NCBI GenBank assembly: GCA_027605045.1
Contig: JAQFWX010000125.1
Coordinates: forward strand, 36,199-100,198
Direction of reading: 5' to 3'
DNA from: Phallus indusiatus
Taxonomy: Eukaryota; Basidiomycota; Agaricomycetes; Phallales; Phallaceae
Length of the DNA: 64,000 bases
The notes under the pieces are model-generated. The model searched no databases and was not told the DNA's origin. It saw only the letters and a list, made by a program, of their open reading frames with translations. This document shows positions 47,487-58,809 of this stretch, one piece after another (position 1 is the stretch's first letter; each line of letters begins with the position of its first letter). A program made the position numbers and the translations under genes.

Positions 47487-49728
47487 ATGCTCATTGCACA
47501 CTCATCTTCTACTTGTGATGTCTGTTACGACACTTATTCAGAAGGTATATCATACCATTGCATTCCTTGTGGTGAGTTTGTCTCCATTTGTCGAGAGGAA
47601 GGATTTTACCACAACTGATCTTTTCTTTCTCTCTTTCTTTATTCTAGGCCATGTTTTTTGTTTATCATGTTTGATTGCTACGAGTCCATCACGATGTCCT
47701 TTATGCCGCCAAGATTTTTCTGTTCATACTATGCGGAAGATTCATCTTGATTTACCATCTTCTCGGGATCATTTTGCTCGGGCGTTGGAAATGAAACTTG
47801 TTCAGACTTCTCCGGACATGACGCTCGCCGAAAGTCTAAGTCTGTTTCAGGAAGTCCAAGATTGGTTGGACGAACAACCTGACGAGGAGGTACCGTCCTT
47901 TCTTTGTGCACCACACAAATTGACCGTCACTGATCTTGCCCCTAAAACACAGTATCTAGTTCTAAGAGCATTTGCGGCTGTTTTATGCGGATTTCACGAA
48001 ATGAAAGATAAATTATCTACTACTGAACGTAACTTTGAACAATTCAGGGCTGAGGCCACTGAGAAAGAGGAGGAATTACGACGCTCTCTGGAAGAGGCGC
48101 GGAATACTAGTGATCTACACATCAATGACTATAAGAGGTATGTTGTCATAAACAACGGCATCTTTACTTATCAACACATCTGACGTACATGTCTTTTCCT
48201 AGCAAGGTATTTTTACCAGCCCTTGACGTTCAGGGACCCTCGTTACTAATCACCATACATGCAGTATCGGGAGACTAAAGCAGCCCTTACTCAACTAGAA
48301 ACAGAGGCCGAGTTACTCCAATCCCAATTGGACCAATACAAAGAACGTGAAAAGCAGAATCAGTCCACGTTAGATGCCGTTCGGAACCTTTATCAGACGG
48401 CCAAGATGGAGCTTATGACGATCCGAGACGAGTGCACTGAACTCCGTTCGCATGCTACAAAATACCAAGAGGCGGAGCAGAAGCGCATCGCGGAGTATCG
48501 AGACTACTATAGCAAGATCGAGACCCATATCCAGACTCAAGTCCAAGCTCAAGTTCAGGCTCAGACCCAGTCGCTCGTCAAAGCAGTCGAAGCTCGGGCC
48601 CATTCTCGACGCCAGTCTAATCCTTTGCCACCACCTCCCAAGCAGGTGGAGATCCCATTCATCAAATATATGGCAAAGAGCACTGCCGCTCGTAGAGCCA
48701 GTAACACCTTATCCGAGATGGAGGAAGAGAGACGGCACAGTCGCGCTGCAAGTCCGAATAGTCCAAGTAAGGCTTCTTCGTCTAACCAACAATCCGAAAG
48801 TGACCCAATGTCATCGGTGTTTGTTCCTACATTAGCCGCTGCGTATCCATCGAGAAGGCTTCTTCAGAACACCAGTGACGCAAGGAATGGTCATTCTGAA
48901 GTCACGACCTTGGTGTTCAAGCCACCAAAGCGCGTCCCACTTTGGGGAGATACTCGCGCTGAATCCAATAATGCGCCTACCTCTTGGCAAGTACCATCAG
49001 CATCTGAGCGCAACGCGGACGTGTCCCGCGAGACACCTCGCCGCCTTCGTTCTTCTCAGGAACCAACGGGCCTTGTTTCTGAAGATGAACAGTCAGACTC
49101 AAATCCAAATACAACTTTAACCATCGCACCTACCCCCACTCAGGCTGTTGCAGCTCGTTCAGCAAAGGCCAACACTCTACCTTCTTATCTTACATACGAC
49201 GAATACGTATCTTACGAGGACCCTCCTTACGTTGAAAAGTATCCAGGCTGGGGAGGCGCCGGGTTTGTGTCTCCATTCGCGTATACCCAACCTACGCCAG
49301 CCCAGGAGGTGGCTTCTCCTACAGGAGCATCTCGTCCCCTCACAAAACCATCCGATCAAACGCCTACACAATCGCCCAGACGAGTCTCTTCGCCTCCAGT
49401 CCTTCCTTCATCCACGAGAGACGCTCAAGATGTGAGACGAACAAGACTGAGAACACAATCACAACTGCAGTCGCAGGCGCAACCCCACCCTCAGCATTAT
49501 CAATACAGCGTTGAAGATGCTCCAGAAGGAGCCTATGAACATCATTACTACAACCGTCGACATCATTTTGCTCCGCCGCCGCCAACCGTTGTGCGGTTCA
49601 GATTCCGAGACCCGTCATCACGCGATTCTGAAGAAGAGGCTGGCTATGAATATGGTCAACAGCAGACGTATTCGGGTTACAAGTACCCAAATACGCGCCG
49701 GATAGTCGTAGAGGAAGTCGAGAATTAG
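47487..49728 (+). CDS. RING-finger and coiled-coil protein, probable E3 ubiquitin ligase
   Basis: Start ATG 47487 gives MLIAHSSST then the RING: CDVCYDTYSEG...HCIPC, an intron at 47572, then GHVFCLSC...SRCPLC, a C3HC4-type zinc pattern that should recruit an E2. Exon 2 continues to HINDYK with a Glu/Lys-rich coiled coil (ERNFEQFRAEATEKEEELRR). To keep frame into YRETKAALTQLETEAELLQ (from 48266) a 4-nt exon CAAG at 48203-48206 is needed. Coiled coil goes on to about 48590 (QTQVQAQVQAQTQ), then a long disordered Ser/Pro/Gln-rich tail with YEDPPYVEKYPGW and a final Tyr/His-rich part ending VVEEVEN. No other domain seen. Substrate and site in the cell are unknown. Confidence 0.82.
48203..48206 (+). 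other. Predicted 4-nt micro-exon CAAG
   Basis: It is framed by tttcctag before and gtattttt after. Without it, direct splicing of the 48136 donor to the 48265 acceptor shifts frame and meets a stop within a dozen codons. With it the protein reads NDYKSKYRETK. Confidence 0.55.
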
Positions 49729-50639
49729 GGATGTCAACATTTATTCGTATCATTTGTGAACCATTGTCGCATTGCTGTGCTATTGTTGTTTTTCCTCATT
49801 TCTTCATATCTTGTATAACACAACATCTTATTGCTGGATCTGGATTCTGTTACATACATATTCTTGTGGAAGCTGGAGGCTTTGTACTACCTTTTATATT
49901 GGCGCTGATGCAGCCATTTAACAGCTCTCTCCTTCAGTCAGAGTACCTGCCGATCTTTAACGCTGATTTTAGTAGATCTTTGATCGTCTTGCTCAATTTA
50001 ATTAGAAAGCGATCCACAGTGACTCAGTTTTTCGCTTCTTTTGAATATCTGAGTCAATTCAATGACGCCTAAGGTGATGTTTAACCAGACAGAATTACAG
50101 GAATCTCTTCCGCTGATCCCTTTAGGTATCTAATTCTTTCGCGTTTCGCGCGACCGCTGCCCTCTAATAGTTACTTTTCAGTCTTCAAACCGAGGCACGG
50201 TCCGGACTACTTTGCAACTTTCCGCCTCATATGTTTCTCTGTCAATTTCTCCACAAACTCTATGCCAAAATAACCTCTGCTATGCAAACCAACCATTCTA
50301 GGCGAGAAGCCGTCAACTGAAGAACGAATCACTGGTGAATTCCCACCATCACGAAGCGAAACTAACGGCCGATGTCTCCTTCAGTCATAACGTGCACGGG
50401 GCTGCGCCTTGAATCATATGGATGTACCACATTGTCTGTCTTCCTTTCAACTGTGGATAAGCACGGTCCTGGTCTCTCCTGGCACTTCAACAGATCAGCA
50501 TCATCAATGTGATTGAGGCGAGATTGATTTTTCGAGTTGCGGAGATGCTGCATTGCCAACCAAAATCAATCAATTCTTTCCCATAAACGCGAGTGTTATA
50601 TAAGAAAGCTACGAAAGGTCAGCTGCGTTGTGTTTAACG
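49729..50639. other. Intergenic stretch between RING gene and P450
   Basis: The first part is 3' flank of the RING gene. The small frames at 49731-50072 plus and 50362-50559 minus show no family features. The right end holds the P450 promoter. Confidence 0.45.
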
Positions 50640-53027
50640 ATGACTAGCACCATGACTTCCCCAACCGCACTCGGCGTTACAACGCTGCTCTTATCCACAT
50701 TCATAGCTGTCTACTTCGGGAAACGTAGTGGTCAGGGCTACAATGCTTCAACCGTCCCCGTAGAATCTGTGAGTAAACTACGGGGTCCGCCTTCTCCATC
50801 CTGGCTTGCAGGTAAAACAGATCTGGCTTGTCTGTGCCCAAAGTGATTTTACGAACGACGATCAGGGCACTTCTCCAAATTCCTCACAGGCGAAAATGCG
50901 GAGGACGAGCATAAGAGTTTGATTGGACGATTTGGGCTGGCTTGTAAAATCAAATTTTTCTTCAATGTAAAGACATTATATTTGGTTACCTTATCATCGG
51001 GCTCACAATGAATTTAGAAAGATGCTCTTTATTTGGCTGATCCTAAAGTCAGTACTGTAACATCGAATCCTTGTTAAGTTTGAGCACTCAGGGTTTTGAT
51101 AAGGGTCTACAATACGTTTTGAACACATCTGGCTACAATTTCCATAAGCGACAGAACGCTAGGGTTAGCAGATTGCTCATAGGAAGCAATATTCTCGGTG
51201 TTGAAGGTTCTTATTGCTTGTTCTTCTTCTGTCATCGCTCTCTTCAAAGCAGTGATCATTAGGTGATGAACATGCTCGACAACGCAGGATGCTCCTTCCG
51301 AGCTTCTCACAATCACACATGCATGAAATTGTACCTGCGTTTGCCCATGTCACGTCCAAAGTAAATGGATATTTTCCAGAGGTTTCAAATGATGACCTTG
51401 ACGGGGTTTTCTTTGCAGGCTGTTGAACAGTGGAAGGATCTCGTGGCAGCTAAGCAAGGCAAGGGGGTTAATGTTGATTTAAATGTGTGGCTCTCTCGCA
51501 TCACACTGGATGCACTCGGACAAGGTATTGTCATTTTTAGATTGTGATGTTCAAGCTCTCAAGCTATGTCGTTAAGCTGTTCTTTCTTACGATTTCGGTG
51601 CATTAACGGATAAACCAAGTGAATACGTGATGGCATTCCGCGGTCTTTTGTCAGTACAAAACTACCAAACCTTTCCATATAAATGTATTGAAAATATAAT
51701 TTTAGCGTCGACATGTTTAAAGACCGCTCGAACCTTCAGCTGGTCATGCAAGCCTTGCTCGGCCGGCTACCAGATTTCGTGGGACGTATCTTATTGAGCC
51801 TCTCTATTAAAGGAATGAGCCGATTTGAAGATTTCATGACGGTATCATCGAAAATATGTAGCTCCATAATTCTCAGAGAAAAAGAAGCGGTCAGTCTGGG
51901 TAAACCGCCAAGCAAGGACCTTTTGAGTATTCTAGGTAAATTCCCATCAGACGTCGTGAGCTTATTTTTGAAAATATGAACAATCTAGTTCGTGCAAACA
52001 TGAACCTAGATCCCAAAAATCAGGTGTCGGATGATGAAATGCTGTCTCAAATAAAGTATGACTTCAACCCGGTGCTGTTTTGTTGATCATATTATAGTTG
52101 TGTTGACGGCGTTTTAATCACAGTACATTCGCTATTGCCGGTCATGACACTACGTCATCTATGCTGCAATGGGTTTTCTATGAACTCTCCCGTCATCCTG
52201 AGGCACAAGCCAAAATTAGAGAAGAAATTAGGTCTGTCAAAGAAGCAAGAGGTGTGCAAGAGCTTGGTCCTTCGGAACTGGAATCATTGCAATATACCAC
52301 AGCTGTCTTGAAGTGGGTTGATTTCATGCTGTTATTGATTTGAGAAACTTGATTTGTCGACTTGGTACAGAGAAACTCTTAGATTTGATCCTATCGCCAT
52401 GTTAACTGTGCGCCATGCGGACCGGGACGATATAATTCCGCTAGCTTATCCAGTCAAAACGGCCTCCGGAAAGGAAGTCAATGCTGTCCATGTGAAACGA
52501 GGACAACAAGTTTTGATTTCATTTTACGGCTACAATTTCGTTAAGGATCTTTGGGGACCGGACGCGGATGTGTGGAATCCGGACAGATTCCTTCGTGAAA
52601 GTGAAACCGAGCGCTCCAAGCGTACTTTAGGCGTATATGCTCATTTGTAAGGATTATTGTTTATACACTTCCGATACTGACTGCAATCTTCAAGAGCGAC
52701 GTTTAGTAGTGGGGTGCATGCCTGTATTGGGTAAGCTCATATTATTGCCACTTGATTTCAGTGCGTGTTAACCTAGCGTATTTAGGTGGCGTTTCGCGTA
52801 TGTTTCACAATCGAGGTTAAGGGAGATTTTATTTCATTCACTCATGTCATTTTAGCCTTTTAGAAATGCTGGCCATCATGACGGGTCTGCTGGAACATTT
52901 TGAATTTGCTCCAACCGCCTCGAATCCAACTATCTTGAAAAAGGTGGCTACGACTGTATACCCCAGTGTCAAAGGGGAAGACGATAGGAAGGCACAAATG
53001 CCCCTTTTTATCAGACCCGTCTCATAA
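50640..53027 (+). CDS. Cytochrome P450 monooxygenase
   Basis: This is a microsomal haem-thiolate monooxygenase of unknown substrate. ATG 50640 begins a membrane anchor ([18 protein letters not shown]) followed by the Pro-rich hinge [12 protein letters not shown]. Further exons give [57 protein letters not shown], the I-helix [13 protein letters not shown], the K-helix ETLRF (ExxR), WNPDRFL, and the haem loop [10 protein letters not shown] then [21 protein letters not shown] after a split. The Cys ligand is present; the usual Arg two places before it is His. More than ten introns of about 50 nt; the frame is kept in each join checked. Stop TAA 53025-53027. Family-level naming would need a search. 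Confidence 0.92.
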
Positions 53028-53518
53028 AAACTGTATGTCTATTTATACAACCCGACTCCTATTGGCGTGTACACGTTTACTCAGCCCGGAATTTAGGGAC
53101 CGTCTCGTAAATGTTTTCATGTGTAAATACTGTGCGCACTGCTTCAATACGATTCCAAAACTGCTTGTATTGCTGCGTGTTGTTGATCACGACGTCATAG
53201 TCGCGACCGGATAATTTGGTCGTGTTCTAGCCCATGAACAAGCCCATGAACACGCCGTATTTTGGATTAAGCGTGATTGGTGGTTAGGGGAATCTTTTAG
53301 AAATCACCTGTCCCCTAACCACGCAATCAAGTTTCTTCTCTCCTAAATTAGAAAACATTTGTTCAACCTTGAGCGCTTCCTTGAGAACTACTAGTGGCCA
53401 CGCCCGAGTCAGGGAAGAAGAGTCACCTAAATAGTCCTAGTGTTTTTTTTCGTTCTTGACCTTTTAGTTGCACAACAATTTTGCCTTTCAAAACCAGAAT
53501 TTACTGATTCACTGAACT
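53028..53518. other. Intergenic region with an inverted repeat
   Basis: No gene is seen. It holds the 3' flank of the P450, the hairpin-forming repeat at 53271-53331 and the promoter of the DUF6535 gene. Confidence 0.45.
53271..53331. repeat. Imperfect inverted repeat able to form a hairpin
   Basis: The left arm 53271-53290 ends TGGTTAGGGG and the right arm 53312-53331 begins CCCCTAACCA. About 18 bases pair with one gap, around a 21-base loop. It could be a small MITE-like remnant or a structured 3'/5' signal. Confidence 0.55.
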
Positions 53519-56500
53519 ATGAGCTCAAGCATGTACGTTTTCTGCCAATAAATTCCAACTTGAATTTGTTGATTACTAATCCGGTTCAAGACGAGGGGAT
53601 CATACCCGAGCTGACCGTCGTTATACCGGCTCGTCAACATCGTCGGAAGATGTTCATTCTATTCCACAACATCATCGAACATCATCAAGTAGAAGTAGTA
53701 GGCAAAGAGATAATCAAGACAGAGAGACAACTGATGGAGACGGTCTAAATCATCCTCACCCTCCTGAAATGACACGAGGTCTTTCAAGAGGCAAAACGCT
53801 AGGGATCAGGAAATCGCTTCCTCTATCAGAGAAGGGACAAGCAAATGGTGAGATCATTGCACGACTGTCATTGCGTACGCAACATTGAGTTTATTAATTA
53901 TAGGATTCAGTCGGTTTGATTACGAACAAAAGTACCCAGAGGATCTGGCTGGCGAAGAAGCCAGCGAGTATGCAAGGGTATGGCTGACATATCTCGATGA
54001 GACCGAACAATACGACCGCGATAAAATAGATGGGTGGAAGGATACTATTGATGTACTCATGGTTCTGGTACGAAAAACTTTGCTCTAAAAACATGTGTTC
54101 CGATCAAGCTAATCAGGCCTTTAGGCGGGTTTATTCTCTGCTGTTGTAACAACACTCGTAGTCCAAAGCTCTCAAAATCTTCAAACAGACTACCTTCAAG
54201 TCTCGGCGTTTCTTCTTTTTGAATCTGTTCAAATACAACGCGCTATTGCCACCGGGGTTCCTGTTCAATCCGTCCCCGTTTCTCCCATCAACCCAACCTC
54301 TCAATTCAAGCCTTCCGTTACTGACTCGGTTGTCAACGGTTTATGGTTTACAAGTCTTGCCCTGGCACTCTCGACAGCTCTTCTCGCTGTGCTGACCAAA
54401 CAATGGTTATACCAATATACCTCGCTCACCTTCGGAACGCCGAGAGAGCGGTGTCGTCTAAGACAGTTTCGTTTCCAAGGGCTGGAAATTTGGAAGGTTG
54501 CCCTTATTATAGAACTTCTTCCAGTTCTTATACATATCGCGTTGGCCCTATTCTTAGCAGGCTTGGTCATCTTCCTTATACCCTTGAAACTAGAAGTCGC
54601 CTGGGCTATCGGCGTTATAACAGGCATAACATATGCATGTTACATTTTATCGGTTTTAATTCCTATTTGGGATCCACAATGCCCATACACAATTCCCTTG
54701 ACGATATACCTTCGAGATTCATGGAAATCACTTCGGTACGGTTGGCATTGGCTCATGGACTTTGGCCTCTCTTATGAAACACGCGGACGCAAAGTCTATA
54801 CGATAGTCATAGGAGATACAGCAAAGCTGTTCAAAACCCTTTACCCTGCTGCTGCACCTCGTCTCTACAAGTCCTGTTCAGATATCTTCTCTAACATCTT
54901 ACGACATTCGAAAAAGTCAAATCATTGATCAAATCCCGTCTCCGCCTACGCTTTCAGTTCTCGCAAACAGATCTATATCTCCGAAGTCATAGGGAGCATG
55001 AAGCAAACGTAGTCCGGCAGAACGGGAGCGTAGTCGATGCAGGGGCTATATCATGGCTCTACACCGTTTCCTCCAACCCAAGTGTACGGAGAATCACTAC
55101 ACAAGCTATCGGCGGTTTGCCTTATGGTATCAACGAACATATATGGATCGAAGATCGGGCGGTTTACCAATACATCGACGAGTTCTCCGATTTACGGGAC
55201 TTCTCAGCACCGCAAGTAAGCACGCTTCGCCGTCTAATTCAGTCGTGGTTGCACTACGAAAGCGATGAAGGCGATGATTTCATCTGGTTTCCCAGCACTC
55301 GCAAAGTAAGAGGCTACGAGCCTGATTTTGCCGATTTGTGCAATTTTCTTCGCTCGGATCCCGCGGGCACGCTTGTAGAATGTTTGCAGGGCAATATGCA
55401 GGAAGTCTATCGGCCCTTGACTGTTTGGTCTTTTTTATTTCGAACTGCGGAACATCGGAGTGCCTTGGCTGTCGCACTTTTGACTTGGGCGCCAGGCGAT
55501 AATTTGTTCACTTGGGACGACCGACGTGTAGTCCCCGTCCCGGGAAAAGAGCAGTTGACTTTATCAGAAACGTCGATTCGGCATCCACATATATTCGGAA
55601 GATGGGTTTTCAACTACCTTTGCAAATTTTTCGACGTTACAATGGACAAGAAACATTCGCGGTTCATTCATCTTGAGAAAGACTATTATATTCGATATTC
55701 ACTATTCAAAACCATTTATCATGCTCTGAGCCGACCGACCTTAGAATCCGAATTCTCCAGATGGAATTCCTTCCTCATCAAAATAAGTTTGTTCTATCTC
55801 GTACGAAATTTTGAAACTTATGTTACGGCCCAAGAGCTCAATTTGGACGATTTTGGAGAATTATGCAAAGCCTTTGAACAGGATGTTATTTGGTCGGACG
55901 CGTTTTTCAATGATCAGGCGGTGGTTCCTCAAACCCGCGCTCGTGCCTTCCAGATCTACAATATTCTTCGGATGGAACACATGTCAGAACCTCTTCACGA
56001 CAAAACAGTTCATTGCGCATACCATCATTTGGTCCAAGCTGATACACCACGATGGGTTCCTGCATCGGAATCTTGTCAAACAGCTCTACTTTTACTTTCA
56101 GTTCTAACTCTTCCGAAGTTTTGTAAATTCCTCTGTACCTTACAAGATCCGGAACTAGCTCTCGTTTTGTCCTACGCGAAACAGGGTTTCACACCCTCCC
56201 ACTCGGAGAAGTTCGTTTCCGTATACAAAATCGCTTCCCGAAATCCTTCTTCTAAACTTTACCATATTCTTTACGATCCTGCCGTTCTCGAGGAGATCTG
56301 CAAATGTATGTCAAGCCCCGAATGCTCTGGATATATCTACCGAATCGCGCGTCTAGACCCTTTGAATCCGAATTGGAAGTACTGTTATAGGCGACTTTTA
56401 ATGTCCATTGAGGCCGCTTTGGAGACTTCCATGGGTCACGGTCGCGAGGATATCCCCCCGTTCTATCAAGCATATCGGAAAGAATGGTTCTTATTATATT

Positions 56501-56833
56501 CAGTCTGTCATCGCCTTCGTTCTATTCTGAAAATAGACCTTTCGGGAACTGAGTTCGCATTACGAGAGTTGACTAATATTTTCCCTGAGCATAGTCCAGA
56601 CAGGATCAACAAATTGAATGACTTGCTTCGTCAAAGGGAGGCAGTACGTTCTCATTTCCCACAAAAAATGTTTTTGATATCTTACCGGATTTTCTGGATC
56701 ATAGTTTTCGCATAGGTTATCGCACGTTTTTGACGCTTTTGAGACAAGATTGATTAAAACTTTATACCCGGCCAACTGCTCGACAGATTCCAATGAGAAA
56801 CCCGAAGATACCCCCGAGCAGGATATGGTATGA
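53519..56833 (+). CDS. DUF6535-domain membrane protein with large C-terminal region
   Basis: The role is unknown; the family is abundant in Agaricomycetes. ATG 53519 (MSSSI) splices after 14 bases (gtacgt to ttcaag, branch TACTAAT) into a disordered Ser/Arg-rich part. Then comes FSRFDYEQKYPEDLAGEEAS, WKDTIDVLMVL, an intron (about 54070-54129), AGLFSAVVTTLVVQSSQ (membrane 1), GLWFTSLALALSTALLAVL (membrane 2), and a pair over VALIIELLPVLIHIALALFLAGLVIFL and ITGITYACYILSVLIPIW (membrane 3-4). Near 54858-54915 the frame shifts; a 56-nt intron with weak donor gtctct would repair it, but a frameshift cannot be excluded. The C-terminal 600 residues include GAISWLYTVSSNPSVRR typical of the family. 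The last intron (about 56646-56703) leads to a final exon ending PEDTPEQDMV. Confidence 0.8.
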
Positions 56834-57213
56834 TAATGAAGTGGGAAACAGATGTAAATAGAGTTCGCTGTTTGGACATTCAGTCATTTCTTGAAAACTT
56901 GTTGGTTCTAATATCCTGATCATTTGTGCGTTGCTTTTTGATTGAGGTTGTCAAAGGATACTTTGGTAGGTTAGAAAGATAGATCTTTGTAGGATAATAC
57001 TACCCTTATTGCTGATGTTGTTATCGTGATGTTTTCACTCAACCGTCGGATATAAACGGTCTCTGAACCGGATTTCGTGGTAGGTCCGTAATAAGAGTAC
57101 ATGGCTCGTAATTTAATGTTTTATTCAAATAGATATGTTTATATCGAGAAAAAGTCATAATTTGATACATTGACTGGTAAATAATTGCTTTGTCGGTTTC
57201 ATTCACGAACACA
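56834..57213. other. Short convergent intergenic region
   Basis: This lies between the 3' ends of the DUF6535 and F-box genes. It is AT-rich without a recognisable element. It may hold both terminators. Confidence 0.4.
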
Positions 57214-58809
57214 TTAGAGCTGGCATGGCGGTGGATCATCATCTTCTGATAGTATTTGATGCTTTATGCTGAATATTAAAAATCTTAGGAAGCGACGATT
57301 GAGGAATAACAACGACACGGACATTCTCTGATAACATCGGCAAGCAGGACCTGAAACATTTCCATACTTTGGGGGAAAAACCAGGAATTTCACAGGGTAT
57401 CCTCTTTCCCGCCGTGCCTTAGAATAAGCACTAAGGGTAGTCACGTAAGTGCCATTGAGTGGTTCTTCGAGCTGGATAATTATTTGGCGTAACAGGGGAC
57501 AAGGAGGTTTACCATCTTGTGTCGAGAATCCTAGTATGGATAAACATTGCAGAAACGCCTGGTCTTTGGGGCTGTAGCTCGGCATAGCTTTTTGCCTGAG
57601 ACCCAGGTACTGAAGATTTACCATGTCAGAGAGAATTCTAAAAACATCATCTTGACTGAGAACCTCTCCCACCATAATAATTCGAGGTTAAGGTGAGTGA
57701 TACGAGAAAAATCAACGGATTTCGCCAAGATATCACCCCATGTTCCAATCCGAAAAGCTGAGTCATTACGTTAGTTTATTTCCCTCGAGGTTATCGGAAT
57801 CTCTATGGGCTACATTATCGTCTGGGATGATGAACGGGGAGTGTTGAAATAGAACGTTGAGGTTTGTGGAATGGACTTGGGGCATAAGCTCCAACAAAGG
57901 CGGCGAATCCTCAAACGAATGGTCAGCCAGTACAGTAATGTTCCACTTAACGTTTGAGGGGAAAGTCAGATATTCATTAATAAATTTCATTAACTTGTGT
58001 GAGTTGTACGCTTGGAGCATGAGGTTTCGCAAATGTGGTAAATTGACAGGTTCTCGAGAAAGGGCTGGTAGCCAGGCTCTGTCCGTCACCATTTCGCGTT
58101 TGAGATAGATGCCAATCACTTCGAGAGAGGGCGAAGCCTCAAAAAACGCAAGCACGGTCCGAAAGTTCGCATTTTCATCGCACGATAAATGAACCTCAGA
58201 CAGACGATTAAATAACGAGCTGTTAAATTGTGGATATGGCATGGAAACTTGATAATTCAAGCTTTTCAGGTTAGGTGCAGATCCTGAAAATAAATTCTTT
58301 AAGACTATCCGCTGAAAATAAGGACTAGCGCTGAAAGAAAAGGTTTGTAGCATCGGCGCAGGAGATCGAAGGGACGATAGGAGCTGCCCAATCGGTGGCG
58401 CACGGGATGTTGTTTGGTTTTCGATATACACGCGCAATGACTCGAATCGATCTATATTCTGAAAAATGACGGAAAGCACGGCTGACAAGCCCTTGTACCT
58501 TAGTACGCGATCCTCTATGATAAGAGAAACGTTTAATGGAGCTGACTGAGATCGGGGAACCAACTCTTTAATACCACTGGGTTTGACGTCGGGAATTGAT
58601 AAATCCGTCCACATCATCCGATCAGACAAGAGAGCACACCTCCATGCACGGCAAACACAAGACGCGGACAAGGGCGGTGCGAGTCTTTGGATTGTCGAGA
58701 AATCTCCGCTGTGTGGGAGTGGTTTTAGCGTGTATGTATTGGCGTGAATGATTATTTGTCGAAAGACGTCATATGGAAGATTGTTGATTGAAGGTGGTTG
58801 AGAGCTCAT
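57214..58809 (-). CDS. F-box protein with LRR-like region, frame broken near 57.7 kb
   Basis: F-box proteins bring substrates to SCF ubiquitin ligases. The Met at 58809 begins MSSQPPSINNLPYDVFRQII, then SASCVCRAWRCALLSDRMMW, which fits an F-box of roughly 50 residues. Leu-rich segments follow (LSAVLSVIFQNIDRFESLRV, APNLKSLNY, LPHLRNLMLQAYNSHKL). The first frame stops at 57766. A second piece with FSRITHLNLEL reads in another frame near 57690, and a third (VGEVLSQDDVFRILSDMV) runs from 57675 to 57214. An AAACTAAC..GACTCAG acceptor lies at about 57740, but the donors I see give the wrong phase, and NLELL to MVGEV also needs a one-base shift. It is either a pseudogene, a sequence error or a model I could not solve. 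Confidence 0.65.
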
